NCBI RefSeq assembly: GCF_040581485.1
Contig: NC_090132.1
Location: forward strand, 29,833,911 to 29,897,910
Source of the DNA: Linepithema humile
Taxonomy: Eukaryota > Arthropoda > Insecta > Hymenoptera > Formicidae
Direction of reading: 5' to 3'
Length of the DNA: 64,000 bases
Position 1 is the stretch's first letter; each line of letters starts with the position of its first letter. Positions 1 through 13,218 of the stretch are shown here, piece after piece. Position numbers and translations under genes: made by a program. A model generated the notes under the pieces. That model did no database searches. It had not been told where the DNA came from and saw only the letters and a list, made by a program, of their open reading frames with translations.

Positions 1-3000
1 TGGGATCGGAATTCCTGATGAATCGGAGAAGACGAAAGTGGAGAAGTGCCGAATCGAGCGGGCTTGTTATCGCGCCCGACTGTCGCGCGGCGATGGTGTT
101 TAATTAAAAATGTGACGCCCTGGGAATTGGTGCGCGAGATGTCTCTCTTCGGTCGCATGTTCTTCTACAACTTGAACTTTCTTCCGTCTCTCGGAGAAAG
201 CAAGAATGGGAGAAATCTTCTTTCTTCGCGAGGTGAAGGCGGAGACTAGTCCGCGGAATTAAGAATTAATACTGTAGTTTTGTATCAGGGATAATTACGA
301 TTGTGTTAATTACTAGAATTGATTGAAGAAAGTGCTCTTTATATTATATTTTTTTATTTATTATTGCCGGTTGTATCTGTGAATTAAGTATATAATCGTA
401 AGTTTCTTTTTCTAAGAAAATACTTTAAAATATTTAGAGAAAGTATTTTTATTTATTTATCATGGCTCGTAAACATTTTCGAATAGCTAATTAAGTGCAC
501 AGCTGCTCTTTGGAGGCTTGGAAGCTGTTAATCATATTTTGCGATATGAAATTCTTATGACGAGGACATTGAATGTTTCATGGCAGGTAGATCCGCATTC
601 CGCAGTACACTTTCACATTACTTGTATGGTTCAAGTGCGATTCCAGAGTCGGTGATCTCATATGCGAACCGAGGTTTGGCAAGAGCAAACTCTACTTTCT
701 TCAACCTTAATTTCTTTTCCTCGTGTTATTATAGTTTTCAGATGATTGATCTCTTCTCTTAAAAAAATATCCACTGAACAGTTATTATTATGATGCTAAT
801 GCGATATTGAAAGATCTCTACTGTAGAGTCCGCGATAATCGCGATAATTGTGAGTGATGAATATAGTTTTAAATTTTTTCGCATTTTTTTGTTCGTGTTT
901 TTTACCAATCTTGTATTGTATAACAAATTTTAAATAAGAAATAAATTTACCCGTGTTTTCGAATAGAAAAATAAAAAATCGCTTGTGGCAAGAGGGCCAA
1001 TGCTGACATATTCAAATACTTTTGCAATAAATACATATTGATTTTATAACACAATATCACGGAAGTTTCAATCGAGGCTTTCACGTCTGTCCGACAAATC
1101 CAGCAATAAAATTCCCGGGCATTTCCTTTCGACGTAAAAACCGCTGTAGATTCCAGCCGCGGTATCGGCTCATCCGGTTGGCGCAGTGGTAGTCTTGATT
1201 CGTATTCCAGCCCAAAATTCGTACAGTCTCTCGACAGATCTATTGCTGGTCGCACTTACACCCGAATGCGCCGCATTTCGGTGGGCGAGCCTCTGCACAC
1301 GTCGGGCTGCATATTATATTATCCGAGTCCGGTTCGCCGATTCGCTTACTATGGTATACGACGGTACGTGAACCACCTACACGCGGCTCCATATATCTCG
1401 CGCCTAAGCTGCAGCGAATGCACCGGCAGCGAGCGCAGCCACGCCAGCGCACGTTGCAGTTGGCTGAGGAGAAATGTTGTTGCCGATAAAAAGAATTGCC
1501 CCGGATTAATCTGGATTACCAGCCGTAATTCCTTGCGGCAGCTACCTCTTTGTCCACGGTTGCTATATTACTGCGCGAATCCGGTTTGTTTGACGGATGT
1601 TGCAAAATTGTCGTTAGAAGCTTTGGTAGTTTACTCAATTGATCGAGTTTGTTATGTTACACACAAAGAAATCAAGCGCTGATTTGAATTTTGTGAAGAA
1701 TCCAATTTTGGAAGCACTTCAAAGAGCGATAAGTCATCATTTAGGACACGCATTACATTTTTCTCTCTCAAGACGATTTTAGGACTTTGTCTCTGAATTT
1801 CGACATTTACCAAAGACTCGTAGAATGTTGTTCATAATTGATGCCATAATACAGAAGCCGAGGAAACTTCTGCTCTGATTTTATTCAAACGATCGGTATC
1901 TCATGTGAGATGTTTTGAAATCGATCTCGGACGAGATATCGTTCGCTCGTGACAAGCATAATGTACATTCCACGGTGTCTTCTCTTTCCTTCTCTCGGCC
2001 GGATATTACGATCGAATGCTGCGAGAAAGCGAAGAGAAGAAGCGCAGAGGATTTCGGCCGCGAGACGTCCCGGATCACGTCGCGAGACGGGTTAAATTGA
2101 CGGGATAACAGGCGATCGTGTCTGAAAGCTTAAAGTCTGCCACGAAAGTGATTACAGGTCTCCCACTCAATATACCCCGACTCTACCTCCGTTAATAACT
2201 CGATCGAAGTTTGAAGCGCGAGGTAAAAGGTCGCGCTAACGAAGCCGTGATCCCTAACGAATATCAGACCGGTTAATTTAGCAAGCGGATTTAGATACAC
2301 GGAATCGGAAGATTATTTTAGAACGCGCGATACATTTTCCACTGTAATGTTTAAGCATTTTCTTCTTTATACAAACTTTATTTATCAATAATAATACTGT
2401 AGATGTTCTAAAACTACTTGCAAAACGATAAAAATAAAGTGCTGAATCTTTTCTTTCCGTATACATATCTTCATAATTTACGGGAAAATTATCTTTCGAA
2501 ACTTTACGTCATTAGTTTTCCATGCAGTTTGCTTACGAGAACTGTGTAAGCAACAAAACAGAAATGCGACGGCGCATGGTATTATGTAAACTGTTCTAAG
2601 TATTATCTTTTAATTAAACTAAGAATATACATCCTGTTAAACAATCTTGTTATTTTCTTAAGCTTCAGTAGCTTATCGTATTTTTTTTCACTATCTCTCT
2701 TTTCTTAAAATATTTTGAAACTTTTTTGACTCTAATGTTTAACTTCCATGATGTAAATCTATCATACAGAGTTATGTTATATCCATATATATAGATTATA
2801 TATATGGTATACGAATTTATAATTTTGTAATAAGAACAATGATTAATATTATGCAAGTTACATATTTCCATTAATTTTTATTGTCTATGTATTATTGCTG
2901 TTTCATAATAAATACTTAAACAATTTTAATAATAAAATTATAGTTTGTAGTCGTGATTAAATGTAAACACAAAATATTACATAGCAATTAAAATAAAATA

Positions 3001-4125
3001 CTTAAATAATGAGATTTATTTTTGGTATAGAAACGTTTGATTTTTTATAAAAAAGGCAAGAATATATATGCAATAGAACATATATATATATATATATTTA
3101 GTGCGTTTCGTACTATCAGTTATTTGCATCTCTAGCATAATTCGAAATTCTATTCTCCCTATTCTCTATTTTCTCATACCGATATACGGTACAAGTACAG
3201 TTTGGAAAATGGCACACCTCTGCGACCAGCTAGCCATTACCTCCGAGAAATTCTCGTCATCGATACGCTTCGCTGCGAAATGTCCTCTCGCGTGTGTAGT
3301 ATTAAGTGCTCCGTTGTTACCAACAACGCCATACTTCATTCATCCTATCATATACCCTTCCTCGCTATGCTACATCATGCGTGTGGCAAGCGCACACGAT
3401 TTAATATGTGATTTAATGCGCGCCAAACTCGTAACAAGTTCGATCGTTCATACGGTTATTGCGTTCGTAATATCCATATTAGGCGTGTATTACGCCGATG
3501 TCGATGGCGCATGAAACGGTGGATAACCGCGACGCTGCCTTTTGTTTCGATCAGCGAACGAGCAATTAACATTTCCCAGCGATGCGTGATGAAAAATGGC
3601 CGCTTGTTATATACGCGAATAATCGACATAAAACAGGATGCGATCCATGGTGTATGTGTGTGTGTGTGTATTAAGAGTAATTTGCTATAACAAACACATT
3701 TGCATGCCATGATTAATCTGTATAATGACATATTTGTAATCATCCTTTGACAGTCTTACAATTTATGTCCGTTACATAGAATATTTATATCAGAAGCTGC
3801 AAACTTGTGTTTAACAATTTTTCAATAATTTTATAATTTTATCTTTAAAGATTTTATTTAATTTGGAATCCGATGTAATAGTTGAGATATTTATAATTTA
3901 TGAATGAAACATGAAGAAATTTATAAATGAAAGCTTCGGACATACTTTGCATCAAAATTTTAATACAATTTAAATTAAAAATGTACTCTATTTTATTAAT
4001 TTTTATCGTTTTTATTTGCAGGTAAGCACTTCGCAGTTTCAGCTACTATTCGAGCCATAACTTGGTTGCAACAGATATGTATGTATGCATGTTGAACACA
4101 TTTTCAATTTATATATACCTACTTA
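1..4125. other. Noncoding, no gene recognised
   Basis: AT-rich DNA with GC-richer islands at 1-250, 1060-1600 and 3180-3600. The open frames here, including 138 codons at 1266-1682 and 137 at 3101-3514, have no recognisable domains or conserved-looking composition. TA and TG microsatellites are at 3081 and 3655. Confidence 0.6.
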
Positions 4126-4392
4126 GCTAATCAAAGAACTGAATACAAAAAGTATATAAAATATCGTCAAATAAAAGAAAAAATGGCAGAGTTTTTATAG
4201 ATCAAAAACTGCACAATGTTTTGTATGCCTGAATGTGTGTGCAACGCGGATAAATTGTGCACTAAATACTACAACTGCTATTAAATTGCGTAAACTCGAG
4301 CAAAGATGTATGCGCTAATGGTGTAAAAACTCTATTTTTTTATTTAATGATATCTTTTATACAACATTTTCATATTTAATTCTTTGATTAGC
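4126..4392. mobile_element. MITE-like element with about 73-bp terminal inverted repeats
   Basis: The left arm, about 4126-4198, starts gctaatcaaagaa. The right arm, about 4320-4392, is its imperfect inverse, with the outer 13 bp identical and further matches such as gagttttta and aaataaaa. The 120-bp centre has no coding capacity. Size and structure fit a non-autonomous DNA transposon. A target-site duplication is not obvious. Confidence 0.65.
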
Positions 4393-7300
4393 GATTTTCA
4401 TACGCGATCGTCGAAGGCTTTTACCATGCAGAAACGTACGCGGTATATTTAGTGCTCGTTGACGTTAGTATTTTTGGTACGATGTTTCATTTCTCGCCGT
4501 GTGTGAATGCGAGGTGAAATGATGCGAGGAACACATCGATCGGCGAAAGAGATATACATATATTAGACGATAAACTTCCGTAACAGCGCCCGCTTGCGCA
4601 TCGTTAACGGGAAGTTGTTACGCATACCATGGTTGCATCAAAATCTGCAGTAGTGAAATGTGAAACATATTTCTGTATAAATAGAAAATAACTGTTTCAA
4701 CTGAAAATCGACTTGAAGTTTGCATTTATTCTTCCTTAATGGCAAATAACAATTATTTGTCAAATGTAAATTTTTAGAAAAGTGACAACTGCCCATTATT
4801 CACGCATTTTTTTATTTATCTAAAATTTACATTACTTGAAAATGCGTAATTTTTTATTAATTCTATCTGCAATACATGAATATATTTAAGAATATATTTA
4901 AGAATGGAAATTGTGTTGCCATTAAATTTTGATCCAGTATTATTTTTTTATTTGAGAACTATAATACAATTTGATAATTATATATTATTAATTTATTTTG
5001 TTCAAAAAATATTTCGATATTAACGTTTAGTAATACAAGTGTTTTCTACTATTTTGTCACTCCACAGACAAATAAGTTAAAAATTAAAGAATAATGGACG
5101 AAAAGTAGAGTAAAGAAAGTCACTGAGAAAAAAAATATATATATTTTGGTAATTGTAATTAAGTGGCAAAAACGAAAATCGCAACTGTAATTGATTGCAT
5201 CTTCGGAAATATTCTTGACAGCGACATAAAATGTAAACGAGATTAATATAGCTGTGAAAAGCGAAGACTGAAATAAGGATGCATAAAAGCTTTTCGTCGT
5301 AAATTTTCGTGGAATATAGCGCGCTATCTCAACGGCTGTCAGTTACGAGAGCTAATATTCGCAATGTTTGGCTTTCGAATATATGACTTTATTATTATAG
5401 AAAGTATCAGCCCGACAAAGTATAATCGAATAATCGGCTGTCAGAAATGTAGTAATGTTTAGTTTTATTTAATGAACAAGAAAAGTTGCTATTTTATTAA
5501 ATAGCCGCTGTTAAAATAAAGTCTAAATTCTAGTAGGTTAATTAAATCAATGATACTGACACAGTTATGATCTTTAAATGCACTAGGTTCAACGTGCAAT
5601 ATACAACACTTTTAAATAAACTGAGGAAATATATCCAGAAATGGGATTCTACTTTATAAAATATAATGAATTATAATTGGTACAATGGCAAATTATTCTG
5701 ACATTTTTATGAAAAGTGATACAAGAAATTAATGGTCTATGCATATACAATTTTTCGGTTTAAATTGGAAACTATATTTCAGCACAGATAGGTTAAACTA
5801 ATTAATATAATTAATATTATAAATACTAACAGAAATAACATTGGATTACTTATTTAAGTATATCGATTTGCTCGTTTGAAGAAATTACTCCATTTACGGA
5901 AATAAAATGCCCCGAATCTCACGTACATCAGTAGGGCGTGTCGCGTTTCAGCTTCACGTTTCGCAGCAAGATGGACGATTGCACGGCGGAAGTGGCTCGT
6001 TACGCTCAGCTGGCTCCTCAGGTCAGCCCTCGGTCTCAAAAGAGGACCAACCGATCTTCATCATCCCGCTAGTGGATGAGCTCGGCCAACGATTAATCTC
6101 GCGATGAGAAAACTCTTTTCTCAAAGGATACGCGAACGTGGAACGATTCGAGGGGATTCTCCGGGGATTTTGAAGGATGCAGGGTAAAAGTTACGGGAAA
6201 GAAATTGCGAAAATGGATGCATGGCGGTGGAAGGACGCGTGGAGGGAAGTCTGGGAAGCAGCCAACGAGCCGTAGAGAGGCTCGCAAATTGTTTTATGAA
6301 CGCGTCGACGAGCCTGGATTACCGTCCTCAAAGTCGCGTCGATGCAACAACGTCGGTTATCGAACGCTGATGGGAATAAATTGGAAGAAAACGTTATTAT
6401 GTGTCCGCAACCAGACTTCGCGATTGCCTAGCCAGCGATAACTTTGCTTGTTTGCGGCGATTGGAATCAATTCCCGATCCACATCGGGAGAATTCGTTAA
6501 AAGATTTATAATTCTACATTTTCCCCTTGGCTATAGAAAATGTTATATATAAGATGTCAAACATTCTTTTATTTATAAATTTTTTAATTGATTTAATAAT
6601 CAATTTTTCTCTAAAAGAGATATAATTAAATAGCATTTTTTACTATTCTTTAACATTTGATTTTAAATACATTTAAAAAAATCTAAATTAAAAATAAGAT
6701 TAAATAATTTTTATTCACATAAAGTTTATTATATCAAAATTTGATAAATATATACTTTTATCGGCTAAAATAAAACATTCGCGCACTGAATATAATAAAA
6801 TTCAATGAAAATTTAACTCTTCAATTTTTTGTCATTATACATGAAAATTTATCTAATTCATATTACATCAAATTTCATTGTATTTGTATTTATTTCCTAA
6901 CAGATTATCGACATTTTTCTTATTCAATCTGTTATATAGATATTATATTTGAAGAGAGAATAAATTGAGAGACCAAAAAGTGAAAATTTACAACATTTTA
7001 TTTATTGCGATGCGTTTTTTATAGAAGATTAAAGAACAAAATGTCAGGATTTAAATTCAGATTTCAGAAGTTGCAAAAATACTTTTTAATTTGATTGTCC
7101 CAAACGACAAAACAAATGCGCTGTCACTGCACTTGATTCTATTCCGGTCTTGCAGTATTGAATGTTCATTGATTAAATTGAAATAAAATACCACTGGTCG
7201 CTTAATCAAAGATTATTGCCATTTTAACATCAACACTGTTTTCTACAAACACAAAGTGTTTTATTACATGTCTGCAATTTTATGAAGTGTGTATTTTGAA

Positions 7301-10164
7301 CTGACATTAACCATTTATATAATGGATTTTAAAGTGGATTTTATCTATGTGACATTAAAATAAATTTTTCTTTTGTTTGAACGAAACGTAGTTTGCGAAA
7401 AATTTGCTATTATTATAGCTATACTTATACTATTTATTTTTAATATGCACACACGATTATTACTATTGCAGATGTCATTTATAATACTTCTCGGTAATGA
7501 AAAATCTTTTTTACTATTTTATAAAAATATAGATCAGTTAATCGCATTATTTTTAGAAAAAATAGGCTGCTTAAATTATTTTATGAACAATTAATGATAA
7601 ACTATTATCGTTATACAACACTAGTTATAATGAAATCAAAGAAAAAAAATTTTTTTAATAAAAAATTTAACTTTATTTATAGAAATTCAGAAACTTATCT
7701 CAATTAAAAGCGATAAATTTTTATAAAAAAGACTCGAATAATTTTGACTATCGTACTAGTGAATATCGTTGCAATTGAACCTAAGATACGAATTCCATTC
7801 ATCATAAAAGGAATCAACTACAACTAGTATATATATGTATATATACTACTGCAAGACATAAGCTTATCCCCTACGTAAAAGTTTCTCCCGAGGGTGTAAT
7901 GAGAATTTCATAAAATGTTTTCTCGATTTAAAGGATAATTTTGCCATTTTCTTTCAATGTGCATTGTCGTCACTTGATTGATTACGAAATATCGTTGTTA
8001 AAGGAGGAAACAACCAATGACCGCGAACTTGTGCGATCTAACTGATGTTTCAATTTATTATATCTCGCAGTAGACGGAAAAAGATAGAGAAAATAGAACG
8101 TTTACGGAACCGCGAGATAAATTTGAAGCTGAAGCGGAGCTGCGTGAATCGAATCGCATCGATGAGAAAGCGCGAGAGAAAGTCACAACCTCGATATTGA
8201 AGGGCAAGTTGAATTGACATCATGACACCGATATCACACGAGGCATATCAAACTTGATGTTGTCTCGAAGTGTACTTTCAATTTCCATGCATATAGAAGA
8301 AGCATGATTAATTCAAGAGATAAATTATATTTATTTAAGCGTTTTAAACGTTTCCTTTTATTTTCTAATACTAATTATTACGTGTTAAATTTTTTTATTC
8401 CAGTAGATAAAATTTCAAGATGTTAATTAATGAATGACCCTGGTCTCTTTTTTATACTGTAAGATTCAGAATTTTATTTTAAAATTCCACCGTAAAATCT
8501 TGGTATTTCTTCAAAAATTTTATAATTTCAGTTTTTAAACATATTTATATTAATTTGGAAACAATGAAAATTTTTTGATACCGCAAAAATTGTAAAAATC
8601 AGTATTAGTCGTATATTCTGTGATTTTATAGTAAACAAATAAAAGCCGATATTTGAAGACATACGGAATTCTCTTCTTTTTATTGTCGAGCAACAATATT
8701 GGTTCCATTTCCAATTTTGAACAAAAATGCTTATTTATTTGAGAATTCATGTTTTTATTTGAAAACAAATTTTTCAACAAAGTTAAAAATTTTGTAATTT
8801 TTGTTTGTATACTTATTGGACAGGAATAAAAACATTAAGTAAGAATTTATTAGCTATAAATATGTATATAGGATATATATAATACATACGAGATATCAGT
8901 CATATCGATTTTATGTCCATCGTAATATTTTTGAGATATCGTTTTTATGTCACGTGCTATTTCTGTTAATTTTTCTTTTTTTGTCTCTATTTTTAGAAAA
9001 TAAATGATCAGAAATTCTTCTGCAACAGCGAAAATCGTGAAATTATTTTGCTGAATTTAGATTTAACATTAACACAAGTATTTTATGCAATTTGATTATG
9101 CATAAAAATTGAAGGAATCTTGTTGGAATTGTCTAAATCTTCTTTCGAAATTAACAAAGTTTATTAAAGAAACATTAACACATGATATGCTTGCAAAGTT
9201 CAAATGTTCTTTGACAAATTTGACGATCGTTATTCAGTGAAAGTTTGATTAAACGCCTTTGCTTCTCTTGCAACTTTCAAATTTCCATCGTTAACTGCTT
9301 TGTACCTGACATTTAATTTCAACTCTTTGCTTCAAACTTAACATCAAAGGTTTTAATAAAGCCTTTAAAAACAAAAAATATGATAATTTTATAAGAATAT
9401 TATAACTATTTTATTTATACAGGATAGTGAATTTGATATTCAATTTTGTTTATTATTACGTGGCTGCCTAGAAATTAGTTCGAGACTAACAATTCTTGTC
9501 TGGCGATTGTGAGCCCGGAGCGGTATAGAACGACTACCCTCAAATCGAAATTAATTGCGCGAGCAGACACAATCCGATATTCACCAGCAAATATAATCGA
9601 TCTGCGGAGCCGCAGTTCCAACTTGCAGTTTATCGCACCGCAATGTCTGGAAGTTGGCATGCGGCACAGCCAGCTATTCTGTTTAATCATCGGCAACTCT
9701 TCGTCCCTTATACAATTACTGTACGTTACGAACCGCGCACGCCAGTGCTGCTTAATTAAATACTTTAGGTTTAATCAAAGGGCAGTGCTGCGGTGAATGA
9801 ATGCGCGCCGATCTTGTTCGCATGACCTGCGCGCGCGACACAATGTGCACAATAAACTGTATCGTCGGGGTCGATCTTACCGCATGTGCCTGTTTATTAC
9901 GTTTATCGCTTAATTATCTGCCGTACGTTCATCAATGAAGTCGTAACTGTCACCGAGTTCCGCTGCGCGATAATATTTTACAGGCGTGTAATCTTCTATA
10001 AAATATGACTTTGTGTGGTATACATTAGTGCTCTCTATATCAAAATAATAACGAAATAAAACGACGATGATGACAAAAGTGAGAGCCGTTCATTTTTTTC
10101 TCACATTAAATTACACGAAACAACATAAAGATTTGTTTTTTAGAGAACTTTTTTCATGTAACTT
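4393..10164. other. Noncoding, no gene recognised
   Basis: Mostly AT-rich. A GC-rich patch at 5900-6440 includes an exon-like ATG segment (5971-6021) with a CAG|gtcagc donor but no recognisable product. Nothing else is supportable. Confidence 0.55.
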
Positions 10165-10397
10165 ATAATACACATTTCACGAAGAAAAAAAAACAAACTG
10201 TAAAGTATTTATAATGTAAAAATGAAACTTGATAAGAATGATAATTTTATCATTCTTATCAAGAATAAGGTCAGAGAGTTCTGAATAGAAAATTACTACT
10301 TACGAAGTTTAAACTACAGTCATTAAAAAGTTAAATGTATACTCTAATTCATAATTTTTCATCAATAATCTCATGCTCTTGAAAAAATGTGTATTAT
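10165..10397. repeat. Inverted-repeat element with an internal near-perfect hairpin
   Basis: The outer arms ataatacacattt (10165-10177) and its exact inverse (10385-10397) are 13 bp. Inside, 10228-10263 is a 17-bp perfect stem (cttgataagaatgataa and its inverse) with a two-base centre. No open frame is present. It may be a small foldback element or two unrelated palindromes. Confidence 0.4.
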
Positions 10398-13158
10398 TTG
10401 GTATCAGACAGTAGTATTGTGATAAGCGCAGCTGCAAGAATAGTGGCGACGAGCGATTAATGTCATCGGAGAGTTACGTTAATCCCTTGTTGCTTGTTAT
10501 TCTTGTTTGCGTAAAAGCCGAACAGAAAAATAACTGTCACACGACAAAAACACTTTCAATAGATATTCCAATCATGCAAAGCTTTTGCTTTGTTACTTTT
10601 TAAATTGGATTTTAAACAAGTTGAAAATATCAAACGCGAATATTAAACGTTAAGAATTAAGTAAAGAGATTTGCTTCAGAGTGATCGTTTATTATTTAAA
10701 CAGTGAATAATGCAGTATTTATCAAATATAAATATAAATGATTAAGAAATGGAAAATATCATATCGAAATGTATTCCTCGAGGAGGCATTAACAGGATTC
10801 AGTAATGTTCGCGTCCTCCTTTCAACCTCCTCCTGCAGTTATGGAGCGCAATTCTCGCGGGAGAAAAGAAAAGTAGGCGAGAGATGTGCCGGTCCCAATG
10901 CAACTTCTTTCTCGAACTCCTTCAAAATTGCTCGCTCCTGAGACTTGCAAAGTTTAGTCAAATTGACTAAGTAATCGAAGTTAGGCACGGTTGATGCGAG
11001 ATTCTCGTGGGTGCGGCGGAAATTGTCATGAAAATTCGACTAAAACGCACGTACTTTGGCATAGACTATTGCGCAACATTTATATATGTACACAATTTGA
11101 AAATGTTATGAGTTTTTGATAACATATTTATTTAAAAGTGTACTTTTTATATTCTGTAACTTGATAAATGTATGTAGAATGCTGAAAGCAAAAATGGGAG
11201 TATAGATTATCTTCAATAATTTTTTAATTAAGGAACAGAATATTAATTTTTGTGCGAAGTGTATGCGTAAATAGAATTTTTCTCGCAGAACAATACTTTT
11301 TTTCACAAATTACAAATTAATATTTAATTTATTGTAATAATAACACGCAATAATTAGTGATTATATTAATTAGTAATGACAATAATTTATTACTGTGACT
11401 TCTATTAACAATGTGATGTCTCACGCGATTATTGTGGGAATTTTCAGTATTAATTCTATGTGTGTGTTTTAATGTACACAAGATGTTGATTTATTAACGC
11501 ATTAGAGCATAATATAATAGTTTTTATCAAAACTGAAATAATTATTTCTCTGTATGATAATCGATTATTATTTCTTTTCATAATTAAAATAATAATTAAA
11601 ACGCAAATTAAGATTGAAAGTTTATTCAATACTTTAACTAAATAGAAAAATGGCATAATCAAATAATTGTTTATTATTTAATTATTATATCATCATAATT
11701 TGCGAAACCCGCTTTCATTTTAATTATAATTAGTGATATCTTGTTTTTGCTAAGAGAATAAATTCAGTTGTCGATTAAGAGTGTCTCTCATTGTTTACAA
11801 AACGTATCAATTAGCGAACACCGTGGTGTATAGATATTAAGAGAAATCGATTCAACACCTTGAGAAATTGCCATCATAGTCTTATCGCCATGTGTCAGAG
11901 TGAACGATGCGCGCCGTTGTCTTCTCGCAGACAATCTACGGTCTCGCCTTTACAGGGAGGCGGCAGGTTGGTTAATGACCGAGAAATTATTTCCCTGCTA
12001 ATTAACGGAGCTGCGAAACTCTCTCGTCTCTCTACTCTCTCCCTGTCTTATTCCTTAGTAGATGGCACAGCCAGCAGCCACAATTAAGGCGTGGTAATAT
12101 AATAATTTTCGGCTCGCCAGCCTTCAGATTCGATTTTCTCGTTGATGCATAAAGTCGACGGCGCCATGAAGATTAGGTCGAATTGCGTATTAATCGCGAT
12201 GTCACATCAAGTACTATTTTCCGTTTTCCTTTATCCTTGCATGTGTGTGGGGTCATCAGTTTTAGATGTGATAGTCTACTTACATCTATCAGGATTTCAA
12301 AAGTAATATTTTAGGCTAGTTATGTGAATTAATTCAAATTAATTATGTTAAATTATTCACTATTTTTCTCGTATATAATTTCTCTCTAGTTGTTTGTTTT
12401 TAAAATCTTAGAATGCTATATCAATTTCTATCTTTTTTCCATTCCTTTTTTATATAATTTCTTTTTATTATTCTTTTTATTATTATACATCTTTTTAGCT
12501 TGAAAAATAATTTAGTAACAGAATTTTAGACAGTTTATTAGTAGAATCTTACTTATGACATACTGAATATTTGAAAAAAGCTTGGATTTTACATCACAGA
12601 AGATCTGGATTTAATTCCACTTTTTAACTGCGTTGTCACCAGCAATGAATTTTTTAACCAAATCTTCTTTTCAACATGACAAATTGACAGCAGGAAGAAA
12701 AGTTAAATTGAAAATGAACCGGGAGAATATTCAATCATTGGGAAATATCGAGGAAATTATCCGTCTTGGAACATCAACGATTGAAGCAACTTTGTGACGG
12801 TAAATTTTCGGAATGTCACGAACACGGTTGTCGATAGGTAATTCTGGTATTTGCGGAAATTACAAGCAAATACTATTTTGGAGTGACTCATTAGCAGGCA
12901 TTAACGTTGTGTTCGTCAAGGAGGTGTTGGAGACCAACAAAATCCCTCGAATATCGAGTTCGCCGTTAATGTGTTTAACCGCATGTGCTTACCACTGCTC
13001 GAAACATTTTCCTCGCAAAAACGACTTCTGAAGTTCAATCCCATTGTGAATTTAGTTTATTATGCATGTCAATTACTATTGCAATAGTTTTATTGCACTA
13101 ACGGAGATTTTAAAGACGACTTTGTTTTGGTTCAAGAGTATCGAAAAAAAAGAGAGTC

Positions 13159-13218
13159 ATGTATCAGAAATGATGGAGAAGCGTGAATTATTTCATATTC
13201 CATAAATTTCTGATACAT
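13159..13218. repeat. 60-bp hairpin
   Basis: The arms atgtatcagaaat (13159-13171) and its exact inverse (13206-13218) pair. After a small bulge a further 4 bp (atgg with ccat) also pair. The loop is AT-rich. The stem is shorter than a typical pre-miRNA, so it is listed only as a structure. Confidence 0.4.

Noticed and set aside
1171..1220. tRNA-like A-box (tggcgcagtggtag) close to a B-box-like gattcgtattcc
   Set aside because: The boxes are only a few bases apart, so no anticodon arm or cloverleaf can form. No SINE tail is visible.
1266..1682. 138-codon frame
   Set aside because: No recognisable motif and no splice or promoter context.
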